Assembly: GCF_013304825.1 (NCBI RefSeq)
Contig: NZ_JAAWUO010000001.1
Coordinates: 124,001-188,000 of the forward strand
From: Blautia schinkii
Lineage (GTDB): Bacteria > Bacillota > Clostridia > Lachnospirales > Lachnospiraceae
Direction of reading: 5' to 3'
Length of the DNA stretch: 64,000 nt
The notes under the pieces: generated by a model
Told to the model about the DNA's origin: nothing
Seen by the model: the letters and a program-made list of their open reading frames with translations, nothing else
The model's database searches: none
In this document: positions 1 through 8,901 of the stretch, piece after piece
How the letters are laid out: each line of letters opens with the position of its first letter
Position numbering within the stretch: position 1 is the stretch's first letter
Program-made: the position numbers and the translations under genes

Positions 1-240
1 TCACAGACACTTCCCAGAGGTTCCGGAAGGTATATTTCCTCATTCTTAGGGTTTGCACCTGCGGAGAATCCTACAGTACTGGGGCTTTGCATCATCCACA
101 ATCCCCAGGGAATGTATTATGGAGGAATTATCGCAGCCCCGGTGATCCGGAGTATTTTTGAAAATATACTTCCATATCTTGGAATCGAAAAAACAGCTCA
201 GGAGGAAACCAGACAAGGCGGAAAGTCAGCACTTGATTAA
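1..240 (+). CDS. Penicillin-binding protein, C-terminal end (partial)
   Basis: The first 79 codons, open at the window edge, encode the end of a penicillin-binding transpeptidase domain. The stretch APAENPTVLGLCIIHNPQG is the usual late beta-strand of class B PBPs (FtsI/PBP2 or SpoVD type), followed by YYGGIIAAPVIRSIFENIL, the conserved last helix. The enzyme cross-links peptidoglycan at the outer face of the membrane. It lies 65 bases upstream of mraY in the same direction, the usual place of ftsI or spoVD in the dcw cluster of Clostridia. The catalytic serine and any PASTA domains are outside the window, so FtsI and SpoVD cannot be told apart. Confidence 0.85.
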   Translation, partial: SQTLPRGSGRYISSFLGFAPAENPTVLGLCIIHNPQGMYYGGIIAAPVIRSIFENILPYLGIEKTAQEETRQGGKSALD

Positions 241-305
241 TGAAAAGAAAAGCTTTATACTGGTGAGGAACTATAAAAAAACGAAAGAATTAAAGAGGTG
301 TGAGG

Positions 306-1262
306 ATGGAGTTTCATGTAGTGATCCCTGTGCTGATCTCATTTGCGATCAGCCTTGTATTAGGACCGGTTGTTATCCCGTTTTTAAGAAGACTTAAAAT
401 GGGACAGACAGAGAGAGAGCTGGGCGTACAGTCCCACCTGAAGAAGAATGGTACACCAACCATGGGCGGTGTGATCTTCCTTATTGCGACGACCGTAACA
501 TCACTGTTTTATATCAAGGATTATCCGATGATCATTCCGGTACTTTTCCTGACTCTGGGATTTGGACTGATCGGATTTCTGGATGATTACCTGAAAGTAG
601 TCCTGAAACGTTCTGATGGACTTTTGCCATGGCAGAAGATGGCTCTGCAGATCGTTGTGACAGCAGTATTTGCTTTTTATCTTGTGAATTACTCCAATGT
701 ATCCCTGACTATGAGGATCCCGTTCTGGAGCGGTCATTACCTGAATCTTGGATGGTTCGCTGTTCCGGTACTGTTCTTTGCAGTCATCGGTACTGTAAAC
801 GGAGTAAACTTTACAGATGGACTTGACGGACTGGCATCCAGCGTTACATTGATCGTTGCAGTATTTTTCACTGTTGTTTCACTGGGACTGGGCAGCGGTG
901 TTGAGCCTATCACATGTGCGGTAGTGGGCAGCCTTATGGGCTTCCTTCTGTTCAATGTATACCCTGCCAAGGTGTTCATGGGGGATACCGGTTCCCTGGC
1001 ACTTGGCGGTTTTGTTGCCGGAGTGGCTTATGCAATGCAGATGCCGCTGTTTATTATCCTGGTAGGACTGATCTATCTCATCGAGGTGCTTTCCGTTATG
1101 ATCCAGGTATCCTATTTCAAGGCAACACATGGAAAAAGAATTTTCAAGATGGCACCTATCCACCATCATTTCGAGCTTTGCGGGTGGTCTGAGACACGGG
1201 TGGTTGCAGTGTTCTCTGTTGTAACAGCCATTATGTGCCTGATCGCTCTCCTGGCATTATAA
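306..1262 (+). CDS. mraY: Phospho-N-acetylmuramoyl-pentapeptide transferase MraY
   Basis: MraY moves phospho-MurNAc-pentapeptide from UDP to undecaprenyl phosphate, making lipid I at the inner face of the membrane. The 318-residue protein is a polytopic membrane protein of normal length. Visible family motifs are KNGTPTMGG (about residues 48-56), the catalytic Asp pair in GFLDDYLKV (about 91-99), NGVNFTDGLDGLA (about 166-178), the third Asp in FMGDTGSLALGG, and the HHHFELCG histidine cluster near the C-terminus. A GTG at 300 is in frame but sits directly behind the AGAGG ribosome binding site (294-298); the ATG at 306 has correct spacing. It is followed by murD after 14 bases, consistent with one operon. 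Confidence 0.97.
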   Translation: MEFHVVIPVLISFAISLVLGPVVIPFLRRLKMGQTERELGVQSHLKKNGTPTMGGVIFLIATTVTSLFYIKDYPMIIPVLFLTLGFGLIGFLDDYLKVVLKRSDGLLPWQKMALQIVVTAVFAFYLVNYSNVSLTMRIPFWSGHYLNLGWFAVPVLFFAVIGTVNGVNFTDGLDGLASSVTLIVAVFFTVVSLGLGSGVEPITCAVVGSLMGFLLFNVYPAKVFMGDTGSLALGGFVAGVAYAMQMPLFIILVGLIYLIEVLSVMIQVSYFKATHGKRIFKMAPIHHHFELCGWSETRVVAVFSVVTAIMCLIALLAL

Positions 1263-1276
1263 GGAGGAACAGAACA

Positions 1277-2632
1277 ATGGATTTAAAATCAAAAAAGGTT
1301 CTCGTATTCGGAGCCGGAAAAAGCGGTATCGGTGCAGCTGATCTGCTTGGCAGCGTTGGTGCGCAGCCGGTAATCTATGACGGAAATGCAGACCTTGACA
1401 AAGAAGCTGTTTTACATAAAACAAATGGCAGATATCAGCCTGAGATCTGGGCGGGAGATTTTCCGGAAGGAGAGCTTGACAGCCTTGATCTTGTAGTATT
1501 AAGCCCCGGAGTTCCAACAGATCTTCCGCTGGTAAAGAAATTTTATGAAAAAGGCCTTCCGGTCTGGAGTGAAGTGGAGCTTGCATACCGTACAGGTAAA
1601 GGTGAAGTTCTTGCGATTACAGGAACTAACGGTAAGACAACAACAACAGCACTTCTTGGCAAGATCATGGGAGATGCCCGTGAATCTGCATTTGTTGTAG
1701 GAAATATCGGAACTGCATATACATCGAAATCACTTGAGATGAGGGATGATTCTGTGACAGTTGCGGAGATCAGCAGTTTCCAGCTTGAGACTATCGATCA
1801 GTTCCGACCGAAGGTAAGTGCAATCCTGAACATTACAGAGGATCACCTGAACAGACATCATACAATGGAAGAGTACATCCGTGTGAAAGAGCTGATCACC
1901 AGAAACCAGGGACCGGAAGATGTCTGCGTTCTGAATTATGAGGACGAAGTACTCCGCAAATTTGGTGAGAACATTGTACCGAAGGTTGTGTATTTCTCAA
2001 GCCTTCGAAAGCTTGAGCAGGGTATCTATCTTGACGGAGATCAGATCATCCTGAAAACTGAGACAGAAGAGATCCCGATCGTTAAGACAGGTGAACTTAA
2101 GATCCTTGGCCGCCATAACCACGAGAATGTAATGGCAGCAGCAGCTATGGCGTATTATGCAGGAGTTTCTGTTGAGAGCATTCATAAGAGCGTCTGTGAA
2201 TTCGTGGCAGTTCCTCACAGGATCGAGTATGTGACAGAGAAGAACGGAGTTGCCTACTACAATGATTCTAAGGGAACCAACCCGGATGCAGCGATCAAGG
2301 GAATTCAGGCTATGAACCGCCCGACCCTCCTGATCGGCGGCGGCTATGATAAAGAATCCAGCTATGACGAGTGGATCCAGTCTTTCGATGGAAAAGTACG
2401 CTATCTTGTTCTCATCGGTCAGACAAAAGAGAAGATCAAAGCAGCAGCAGAGCGTCTTGGATTTACAGACATTATTCTCTGCGAAGATCTGAAAGAAGCA
2501 GTTAAGGTCTGTGCCGAGAAGGCCAACCCTGGAGATGCAGTTCTTCTTTCACCGGCCTGCGCAAGCTGGGGACAGTTTGATAATTATGAGCAGCGTGGTG
2601 ATATGTTCAAGGAGTATGTCAGAGAGCTGTAA
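1277..2632 (+). CDS. murD: UDP-N-acetylmuramoyl-L-alanine--D-glutamate ligase MurD
   Basis: MurD adds D-glutamate to UDP-MurNAc-L-Ala in the cytoplasm, using ATP. The 451 residues match the family length. The N-terminal Rossmann-like domain begins KVLVFGAGKSGIGAADLL; the ATP loop GTNGKTTTTALL lies near residues 115-126, and the C-terminal Mur ligase domain has the NDSKGTNPDA motif near residue 330. The start is the ATG at 1277 behind AAGGAGGA; the reading frame extends upstream into mraY but without a better start. The gene sits between mraY and ftsW as expected for the dcw cluster. Confidence 0.97.
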   Translation: MDLKSKKVLVFGAGKSGIGAADLLGSVGAQPVIYDGNADLDKEAVLHKTNGRYQPEIWAGDFPEGELDSLDLVVLSPGVPTDLPLVKKFYEKGLPVWSEVELAYRTGKGEVLAITGTNGKTTTTALLGKIMGDARESAFVVGNIGTAYTSKSLEMRDDSVTVAEISSFQLETIDQFRPKVSAILNITEDHLNRHHTMEEYIRVKELITRNQGPEDVCVLNYEDEVLRKFGENIVPKVVYFSSLRKLEQGIYLDGDQIILKTETEEIPIVKTGELKILGRHNHENVMAAAAMAYYAGVSVESIHKSVCEFVAVPHRIEYVTEKNGVAYYNDSKGTNPDAAIKGIQAMNRPTLLIGGGYDKESSYDEWIQSFDGKVRYLVLIGQTKEKIKAAAERLGFTDIILCEDLKEAVKVCAEKANPGDAVLLSPACASWGQFDNYEQRGDMFKEYVREL

Positions 2633-2689
2633 TAACAACAGAAATAAATACATATGCTGAAATAAGAGACCGCTTTGGAGGCCGGAGTT

Positions 2690-3790
2690 ATGAAGGCAGA
2701 ACTGAAACAGACCGGAAAGACAGATACGGTTCTTGTGGCACTGGTACTGATTCTCGTAGTCTTTGGCCTGGCGGCACTTTTTTCGGCAAGCGAATATAAT
2801 GGCAGAGTACGTTTCCACGACTCTGCCTATTATTTTAAGAAGCAGCTCTTTGCTACAGCATTGGGGCTGCTTGTTATGTATCTGGTGGCAAAAACGGACT
2901 ACCATCTGCCGGTTGTTCTGGCTCCGGCAGCGTACCTTCTCTCGTTGCTTCTTTCAACGGCAGTCCTTATTTTCGGACAGGAGATCAATGGTTCCAGGCG
3001 ATGGCTCAATCTGGGTCCTTTATCCTTTCAGCCCTCAGAATTCTCAAAAATGGCAGTGATCCTTTTTCTGGTATGGCAGATCAGCAGGACAAAAAAGAAG
3101 ACAACAGGCTTCTGGTTTATGGCAAGAACAATGCTGACCCTGCTTCCGGTAGTGGGGCTGGTTGGTTCCAACAACTTAAGTACGGCGGTGATCATTCTGG
3201 GAATCGGTGTTGTGCTTATTTTTGTGGCGAATCCAAGATATCTCCAGTTCCTTGCACTGGGAAGTGCGGGCATCGGATTTATTGCTGTATTTCTTGCTGC
3301 AGAGAGCTACCGTCTGGAACGCCTGGCCATCTGGCGTGATCCGGAAAAATATGAAAAAGGATTTCAGACCATACAGGGCTTATATGCTATTGGGAGCGGA
3401 GGAATTTTTGGCAGAGGCTTAGGAAACAGTCTGCAGAAACTGGGATTTGTGCCGGAAGCTCAGAATGATATGATTTTTTCAATTGTGTGCGAGGAAACCG
3501 GAATCTTCGGGGCTTTTTTACTGATCTTTCTGTTTGTTCTTCTGATGTGGCGGCTCTGCGTTCTTGCACTTGACTGCCGGGATCTGGAAGGAACACTTTT
3601 GTGTGCAGGAATCATGGCACATATGGCAATACAGGTAATCCTTAATATCGCAGTTGTTACAAACACGATCCCGAATACAGGAATTACGCTGCCCTTTGTG
3701 AGCTACGGCGGAACATCTGTGGTTTTTCTGATGGGAGAGATGGGGCTGGCCTTAAGCGTCAGCAGTCACAGAAGAGGAATAATTACATAG
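2690..3790 (+). CDS. ftsW: FtsW/RodA/SpoVE-family peptidoglycan polymerase, probably FtsW
   Basis: This SEDS-family membrane protein (366 residues, about ten membrane segments) polymerises lipid II together with a partner class B PBP. Family motifs include RRWLNLGPLSFQPSEFSKMA (about residues 102-121) and the C-terminal NTGITLPFVSYGGTS. The ATG at 2690 is chosen because GGAGG lies at 2677-2681; a TTG at 2675 overlaps that site. Its place after murD and before murA and divIB favours FtsW over RodA or SpoVE, though sequence alone cannot fully separate them. Notably murG, which usually follows ftsW, is absent here. Confidence 0.9.
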   Translation: MKAELKQTGKTDTVLVALVLILVVFGLAALFSASEYNGRVRFHDSAYYFKKQLFATALGLLVMYLVAKTDYHLPVVLAPAAYLLSLLLSTAVLIFGQEINGSRRWLNLGPLSFQPSEFSKMAVILFLVWQISRTKKKTTGFWFMARTMLTLLPVVGLVGSNNLSTAVIILGIGVVLIFVANPRYLQFLALGSAGIGFIAVFLAAESYRLERLAIWRDPEKYEKGFQTIQGLYAIGSGGIFGRGLGNSLQKLGFVPEAQNDMIFSIVCEETGIFGAFLLIFLFVLLMWRLCVLALDCRDLEGTLLCAGIMAHMAIQVILNIAVVTNTIPNTGITLPFVSYGGTSVVFLMGEMGLALSVSSHRRGIIT

Positions 3791-3828
3791 AATAAAAAGC
3801 AAGAGGCCCTTTTTTAGGAGTGGAAGAC

Positions 3829-5100
3829 TTGAATGAGATCGATGAGATCATCGTAACCGGAGGAAGACCACTGAATGGAACCGTAAAGATCCAGGGCTCA
3901 AAAAATGCAGCTCTGCCAATGATGGCAGCAGCTCTTTTAAGTGAAGGAATCAGTGTGCTTCGCGGCTGCCCAAGGATTGCAGATGTATTTCTCATGGAAA
4001 AAATCCTCCGGGAGCTGGGGGCTGTAACCTGGTGGCAGGGTCATGACCTCTATCTGGATTGCAGTCAGGCTGACGGCACTGTGATACCAGCAGATTTTTC
4101 GGGAAAAATGCGGTCTTCCGTGATCCTTCTGGGGGCGATGCTTGGGCGGAACCACAAGGCCAGCACAGGCTATCCCGGCGGGTGCGTCATCGGAAAACGT
4201 CCGGTTGATCTTCATATAAAAGTTTTGCGCAGCCTTGGCGCGAAAATCGTGGAAAACGGTACAGAGATCAGAGCATCCTGTGGAAAACTGAAAGGTGCGG
4301 AGATATTTTTTTCAAAAAGCAGTGTGGGGGCTACGGAGCAGGGAATCCTGGCAGCAGTGCTTGCAGAGGGCAGAACGGTTTTAAGGGGGTGTGCCTGTGA
4401 GCCGGAGATCGGATGGCTGTGCAGTTACCTGAACGGAATGGGCGCGAAGATATTTTTTTCGGAAAAAAATATTATCTGCATTGAGGGCGTGGAATCTCTG
4501 CGGCCGGGAGACGGGGTGATACCGCCTGACCGGATCGTTGCCGGAACCTATCTTCTGGCAGCAGCAGCCACCCGCGGGGAGATCATAATAGAGAATCCAC
4601 CTTTAGGAGAAATGGACGGAATCCTGGAAGTATATCGGAAAATGGGTGGACAATATGATATTTTTGGTGGTAAACTAATAGTCAACGGAAAAAATACGGG
4701 TAATCCGCTGAAGCTTCTGGAAACGGAAGTGTACCCGGGGTTTCCTACGGATCTGCAGTCGCCGGCGATGGCAGTACTGGTCACGATATCAGGTGAGAGC
4801 AGAATCCGTGAGAAGATATTTGAAGACAGATATAAGACAGCTCCATGGCTGTGCCGCATGGGTGCAGATATCAGAATCCGGAATGGCGTGGCAGTGATCC
4901 ATGGCGGATATCCGCTTACGGGATGCACAGTGGAAGCTCAGGAACTTCGTGGCGGTGCTGCACTGGTGATTGCAGCTCTTGCTGCCGGCGGAACAACAAA
5001 AGTCCGGGGCTGCCGTTTCATTGAAAGAGGTTATGAGCATATCTGCGAAGACCTGACCGCACTGGGCGGTCTTTTGATAAAGGACAGAGGAACTTTATGA
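3829..5100 (+). CDS. murA: UDP-N-acetylglucosamine 1-carboxyvinyltransferase MurA
   Basis: MurA transfers enolpyruvate from PEP to UDP-GlcNAc, the first committed step of peptidoglycan synthesis. The 423-residue protein shows the N-terminal GSKNAALPMMAAALL motif with the substrate-binding lysine (about residues 24-38) and the catalytic-loop cysteine in YPGGCVIGKRPVDLH (about residue 117), which is the fosfomycin target residue in this family. The start is taken as TTG 3829, eight bases after AGGAG at 3816-3820; the GTG at 3820 overlaps the binding site. The stop overlaps the divIB start (ATGA), pointing to translational coupling. Confidence 0.93.
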   Translation: MNEIDEIIVTGGRPLNGTVKIQGSKNAALPMMAAALLSEGISVLRGCPRIADVFLMEKILRELGAVTWWQGHDLYLDCSQADGTVIPADFSGKMRSSVILLGAMLGRNHKASTGYPGGCVIGKRPVDLHIKVLRSLGAKIVENGTEIRASCGKLKGAEIFFSKSSVGATEQGILAAVLAEGRTVLRGCACEPEIGWLCSYLNGMGAKIFFSEKNIICIEGVESLRPGDGVIPPDRIVAGTYLLAAAATRGEIIIENPPLGEMDGILEVYRKMGGQYDIFGGKLIVNGKNTGNPLKLLETEVYPGFPTDLQSPAMAVLVTISGESRIREKIFEDRYKTAPWLCRMGADIRIRNGVAVIHGGYPLTGCTVEAQELRGGAALVIAALAAGGTTKVRGCRFIERGYEHICEDLTALGGLLIKDRGTL

Positions 5101-6386
5101 AACTATCAAAAAAAAATCAGCTGAAAATTACAGGACTGATCGTGGTTCTGCTGCTGGCAGGTGTTATTTTCTTTTTTACGTATTATCAGGTTGATGAAGT
5201 ACAGGTGATGGGAAGCAGCCATTACTCAGAAAAGCAGATTAAAAAAATGGTTCTCAGAGGACCGATGGCATCGAACTCTATTCTGGCTCCCATAATCTAT
5301 ACTAAAAAAAATACAAAAGATGTTCCGTTTGTGAAAGGCTACACTGTCACCAGACTGAACAGGCACACCATCTGTGTCAGCGTAAAAGAAAAAGATATTG
5401 TAGGCTGTATTCCATATCTGGACAGCTACATTTATTTTGACAGGAACGGAACATTCATTGAGAGTGCTACAGAGAGAAATGAGAAGATTCCATTTTTTGA
5501 TGGAATCAAGGTGAAACATGTGATCTACAATGAAGAACTTCCGATTAAAGATAAGATGGTTATGAATACAGCGGTGGCATTGTCCACCATATTTCAGAAG
5601 AACGATAAGATTCCGGATCATATTGAGTTCAGTGATGACGGACAGATCAGCCTGCTCTACGGTGATATCACAGTGAAGCTTGGGAAGGATGAATACTTGG
5701 AAGACAAGATGACCAGGGTGCTTGCAATCCTTCCGCTGATTTCTGATAAGAAGGGAATCCTTCATGCTGAGAATGTAAATGATAATTCCAAGATGATCAC
5801 TCTGGAGCAGGAGAAGGATGAAACTTCAGATTCTTCCGAAACCTGGACAGGCGGATATGACGAGGAAGGCAATTATACAGGTGAAGGCGAGTACGATGAG
5901 AACGGAAACTATGTGGGAGCCAAGCCGCAGACAGATCTGGAATATGCACTTTCCAAGTGGGTCGGCGGATATGATGAGGAAGGCGATTACACAGGAACCG
6001 GCGAGTATGATGCCGATATGAATTATGTAGGACCTGCACCAACTGAGGAGAGCATGGCTGCCAATGGCAGCTGGACAGGTGGATACCGTGAGGACGGAAG
6101 CTACGATGGAGCCAGCGAGTATGACCGAGACGGCAATTATGTAGGATCTGTGGAAGATGCACAGAATTCAGATGAAGCTGACAGTTCTGGTGCATCGGAA
6201 GATGGAGGCACTTCCGGGAACGAAAGTAATTCTGACAGTACAGACACCGGTGACAGCGGAGAGCAGAGTTACGACACCGGCGATACTGACGATTATTCCG
6301 GTGAAGAAACTGATTCCGGATATAGTGATGAGGCAGACAGCTACAGTGACAACGGAGATTACACCAGCGATTCGGAATGGGAATAA
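5097..6386 (+). CDS. divIB: Cell division protein DivIB/FtsQ with a repeat-rich acidic tail
   Basis: DivIB/FtsQ is a bitopic membrane protein of the divisome. The 429 residues comprise a short basic cytoplasmic end (KLSKKNQLK), one membrane helix (about 11-30), a POTRA-type domain starting YYQVDEVQVMGSSHYSEKQIKKMV, and an FtsQ/DivIB beta domain to about residue 240. The extra tail is unusual. It has three repeats beginning with Trp at residues 250, 288 and 326, an exact 38-residue period, with the core GGYDEEGNYTG followed by GEYD and NYVG. About 75 Ser/Asp/Gly/Glu-rich residues then run to the end. Ordinary DivIB proteins are about 260-290 residues. By topology the tail is outside the membrane. 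The start ATG overlaps the murA stop by four bases. Confidence 0.88.
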   Translation: MKLSKKNQLKITGLIVVLLLAGVIFFFTYYQVDEVQVMGSSHYSEKQIKKMVLRGPMASNSILAPIIYTKKNTKDVPFVKGYTVTRLNRHTICVSVKEKDIVGCIPYLDSYIYFDRNGTFIESATERNEKIPFFDGIKVKHVIYNEELPIKDKMVMNTAVALSTIFQKNDKIPDHIEFSDDGQISLLYGDITVKLGKDEYLEDKMTRVLAILPLISDKKGILHAENVNDNSKMITLEQEKDETSDSSETWTGGYDEEGNYTGEGEYDENGNYVGAKPQTDLEYALSKWVGGYDEEGDYTGTGEYDADMNYVGPAPTEESMAANGSWTGGYREDGSYDGASEYDRDGNYVGSVEDAQNSDEADSSGASEDGGTSGNESNSDSTDTGDSGEQSYDTGDTDDYSGEETDSGYSDEADSYSDNGDYTSDSEWE

Positions 6387-6433
6387 CAAAACTACAGATC
6401 AATCAGATACGGATGATTTTGTTCGCCTGACAG

Positions 6434-6466
6434 CACCCGGGTTTCAAATTCCCGGGTGTTTTTTTG
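6434..6466 (+). terminator. Terminator after divIB
   Basis: A perfect 8-bp stem, CACCCGGG (6434-6441) with CCCGGGTG (6451-6458), is followed directly by a run of seven T. It closes the mraY-to-divIB transcription unit, so ftsZ needs its own promoter. Confidence 0.9.
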
Positions 6467-6619
6467 GTTTATCGGCATATTATAATTAGGAAAGAGTTCT
6501 TTCGAAAAACGGTCTGGAAACCTTTGGACATTTTGCCAGAGATTGTTTCGCAAACCTTCACGTTAATAGAAACAGTGCCGAAATTTAGTAAAAAAAGTAT
6601 AAAAAAACAAAATTAGTGG

Positions 6620-6648
6620 TTGATTAATTACTCAAAAAAATATATGAT
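6620..6648 (+). promoter_or_regulatory. Promoter of ftsZ
   Basis: TTGATT (6620-6625), a 17-base spacer and TATGAT (6643-6648) form a good sigma-A promoter about 75 bases upstream of the ftsZ start. It lies after the divIB terminator in a 338-base gap that is otherwise AT-rich and empty of genes. Confidence 0.7.
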
Positions 6649-6724
6649 ATATCTATGTGTATATGTAGCTTGGAATAAATTACACTGAATCGGATATCAG
6701 GTTAGAAATAAAGGAGGAAGTACA

Positions 6725-7888
6725 TTGTTAGAGATAATGACGAATGAGGCTGAGTCTTCTGCGAAGATTATTGTAATTGGAGTAGGCGGCGCAGGTAATA
6801 ACGCAGTAAACAGAATGGTGGAAGAAGCCATTGGTGGAGTTGAGTTTGTAGGTGTCAATACTGATAAACAGGCTCTGACTCTGTGTAAAGCTCCGACTGT
6901 ACTTCAGATTGGCGAAAAAATTACTAAGGGTCTCGGCGCCGGCGCGCAGCCGGAGGTTGGCCAGAAGGCTGCTGAGGAGAGCATCGAGGAAGTTAAGAAG
7001 ATCATCGAAGGAGCTGACATGGTTTTCGTTACCTGTGGTATGGGTGGCGGAACAGGTACAGGAGCTGCTCCTGTAATCGCTGGCGCAGCGAAAGAGATGG
7101 GTATCCTGACTGTCGGTGTTGTTACCAAGCCATTCCGCTTTGAAGCGAAGACCCGTATGAATAATGCACTTGCAGGAATTGAAAATCTGAAGAAAGCAGT
7201 TGATACTTTAATTGTCATCCCAAATGACAAGTTACTCGAGATCGTTGACAGAAGAACAACAATGCCGGAAGCACTGCGTAAGGCTGATGAGGTTCTTCAG
7301 CAGGCAGTTCAGGGAATCACAGACCTGATCAATCTGCCGGCACTGATCAACCTTGACTTTGCAGACGTACAGACAGTTATGACTGACAAGGGAATCGCTC
7401 ACATCGGTATCGGCGAGGCAAGAGGCGATGACAAGGCTATGGAGGCTGTACAGCAGGCTGTATCTTCTCCGCTTCTTGAGACAACCATCAAGGGAGCAAC
7501 ACATGTTATCATCAACATTTCCGGTGATATTTCCCTTATGGATGCCAACGATGCTGCAAGCTATGTTCAGGAGCTTACAGGCGAGGATGCGAACATCATC
7601 TTTGGTGCTATGTATGATGATTCTGTTGCGGATTATGCAAGGATCACTGTTATTGCTACAGGACTTACAGACAACAATCTTCAGGCATCTCCATTTGGAA
7701 ACAGAGCTTCCAATTCTGTTTTCGGAACAGCTAAGAAGACAAGTCCGTCACCTGCACCGAGCATGAATTTTAACATGCCGAGCTTCAGTCTTCCGAATAT
7801 GAACTCCACACAGTTCAATTCCAAGGCACCGACAAGCACTGTACAGAAGAAAGACATTCAGATTCCGGATTTTCTTAAGAATAGATAA
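6725..7888 (+). CDS. ftsZ: Cell division GTPase FtsZ
   Basis: FtsZ is the tubulin-like GTPase that forms the cytokinetic ring. The 387 residues show the nucleotide loop [13 protein letters not shown] (about 20-32), the tubulin signature [15 protein letters not shown] (about 105-119), the T7 loop [11 protein letters not shown], a variable Ser/Pro/Asn linker, and the C-terminal peptide [10 protein letters not shown] that binds FtsA/SepF-type partners. The TTG at 6725 is chosen as start because AAGGAGGAAG lies at 6711-6720 with ideal spacing. The resulting N-terminus [10 protein letters not shown] aligns with other Firmicutes FtsZ proteins, while the ATG at 6737 lies too far from the site. The gene is transcribed alone between two terminators. 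Confidence 0.97.
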   Translation: MLEIMTNEAESSAKIIVIGVGGAGNNAVNRMVEEAIGGVEFVGVNTDKQALTLCKAPTVLQIGEKITKGLGAGAQPEVGQKAAEESIEEVKKIIEGADMVFVTCGMGGGTGTGAAPVIAGAAKEMGILTVGVVTKPFRFEAKTRMNNALAGIENLKKAVDTLIVIPNDKLLEIVDRRTTMPEALRKADEVLQQAVQGITDLINLPALINLDFADVQTVMTDKGIAHIGIGEARGDDKAMEAVQQAVSSPLLETTIKGATHVIINISGDISLMDANDAASYVQELTGEDANIIFGAMYDDSVADYARITVIATGLTDNNLQASPFGNRASNSVFGTAKKTSPSPAPSMNFNMPSFSLPNMNSTQFNSKAPTSTVQKKDIQIPDFLKNR

Positions 7889-7903
7889 ATAATAAGAAAT
7901 ATG

Positions 7904-7940
7904 ATAAGCCGTATGCTATTTTTGCATGCGGCTTATTTTG
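7904..7940. terminator. Terminator between ftsZ and the DUF1540 gene
   Basis: A 13-bp stem, ATAAGCCGTATGC (7904-7916) with GCATGCGGCTTAT (7924-7936), contains one G-T pair and ends in a T-run. It lies 15 bases after ftsZ and can also serve the converging DUF1540 gene. Confidence 0.8.
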
Positions 7941-7993
7941 ATGCAAAAAAACAGCAGAGACGCCATATAAGACGACTCTGCTGTCAGTTGATA

Positions 7994-8314
7994 TCAGCAC
8001 TTACATTCAAATGTATCGCATTTTGTATCGCAGCAGCGGTGGGCATTGTCGCCAGCTACATTAATGGAGACAGCGCTACATTTACAGTGTTCGTTGTAGG
8101 TACAGTTGTGCGCTTTGCAGTCAATGTTGATGCTTTCACAGCCACAGCCGGAATCAGCAAAATTGACAGCAGCACTATCCTTATTTCGGAAACTTTCACA
8201 GGCAGTATCATCTGCAGAGCGTGCTTCTGAACCCTCTACATTGATGGAACCTTTGGAACAGAGGGAATCCTTGTTGTAACAGCAGTTGTGTGCGGAACAT
8301 TTTAAAAGTGTCAT
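7994..8314 (-). CDS. DUF1540 protein with two cysteine-rich domains
   Basis: This 106-residue protein has two copies of the DUF1540 pattern: LLKCSAHNCCYNKDSLCSKGSINVEG near the N-terminus in broken form, and again DCKAHNCTYNEHC followed by KCSAVSINVAG near the C-terminus. Each copy has four regularly spaced cysteines, so metal binding is plausible, but no function is established for the family. The start is the ATG at 8314 with AGGAGG at about 8322-8327; the longer reading frame upstream has no binding site. The protein has no membrane segment and stands alone, converging with ftsZ. Confidence 0.85.
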   Translation of the reverse strand: MTLLKCSAHNCCYNKDSLCSKGSINVEGSEARSADDTACESFRNKDSAAVNFADSGCGCESINIDCKAHNCTYNEHCKCSAVSINVAGDNAHRCCDTKCDTFECKC

Positions 8315-8524
8315 AGTATTTTCCTCCTGATAATAGATTTGCGGAACAAAGCACAGAAGAACCATGTATTGCTCCACAGAAAGAAGTATGTCTCAAAATA
8401 CAAAAAATATGTATATGAGAAAAAAATTTTCAAGAAAGAGCTGGCGAAAGAGTATAACTGATATAATAAGTATATAATTTCAGAAGAGTAATTGTACTTA
8501 ACAGAACAGTGGAGGTGCATGATT

Positions 8525-8602
8525 ATGGTAAATAAGAAATATTTCAAAAAAATCGCAGCAGCAGGAGGAGCTGACAAAAGAGCTTCCCCCCTTTTCAAGT
8601 AA
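8525..8602 (+). CDS. Possible 25-residue small ORF
   Basis: An ATG at 8525 opens a 25-codon frame (MVNKKYFKKIAAAGG, then ADKRASPLFK) preceded by a strong GGAGGTG site at 8512-8518 with normal spacing. The peptide is basic with a small hydrophobic patch and matches nothing I recognise. It lies in the gap between the DUF1540 gene and the infC promoter, 42 bases before the -35 box. TATAAT-like sequences occur near 8462 and 8473. Coding is uncertain; the good ribosome binding site is the only evidence. Confidence 0.35.
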   Translation: MVNKKYFKKIAAAGGADKRASPLFK

Positions 8603-8644
8603 AAAGCTGCGGTCAAAAAAGTATAAAAATATAATAAAAAACAG

Positions 8645-8673
8645 TTGACAAATCATAAACACCATGGTATTCT
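8645..8673 (+). promoter_or_regulatory. Promoter of the infC operon
   Basis: TTGACA (8645-8650), a 17-base spacer and TATTCT (8668-8673). Transcription would start near 8680 and give a leader of about 220 nt before infC. Confidence 0.75.
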
Positions 8674-8679
8674 CATAAA

Positions 8680-8887
8680 GTACGTAGCGAAAAGAAAGCA
8701 GAGTTCACTCTCACCTCAGCGTTTTGGAAAACGACTCAGGTCAATATTGCACAGTACTGCGAACGGATAAACTGTCAGTGCGCAGGTGTAATTATTTGAA
8801 GTGTGGACATCTGTCTGCGCTTTTTTTGTGCAGGAAGAGATCCCGGCACAGTGTTGAGAAAGAAAAAATTAATTCTATCATGTTCAT
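8680..8887 (+). ncRNA. infC-rpmI-rplT leader with attenuator (L20-leader type)
   Basis: The leader holds several paired segments and a Rho-independent terminator, with GCGCAG (8780-8785) pairing with CTGCGC (8815-8820) inside a longer stem and a seven-T run at 8821-8827. The terminator lies before the infC ribosome binding site. In other Firmicutes the same operon is controlled by ribosomal protein L20 acting on its leader. That this leader works the same way is inferred from position and architecture, not from a covariance-model match. Confidence 0.6.
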
Positions 8888-8901
8888 GGAGGTGTACAAC
8901 A

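Noticed and set aside
5839-6170. Regular 114-base repeats that might suggest a CRISPR or non-coding array
   Set aside because: They are inside divIB, in frame, and differ mainly at synonymous or conservative positions; they encode the 38-residue protein repeats.
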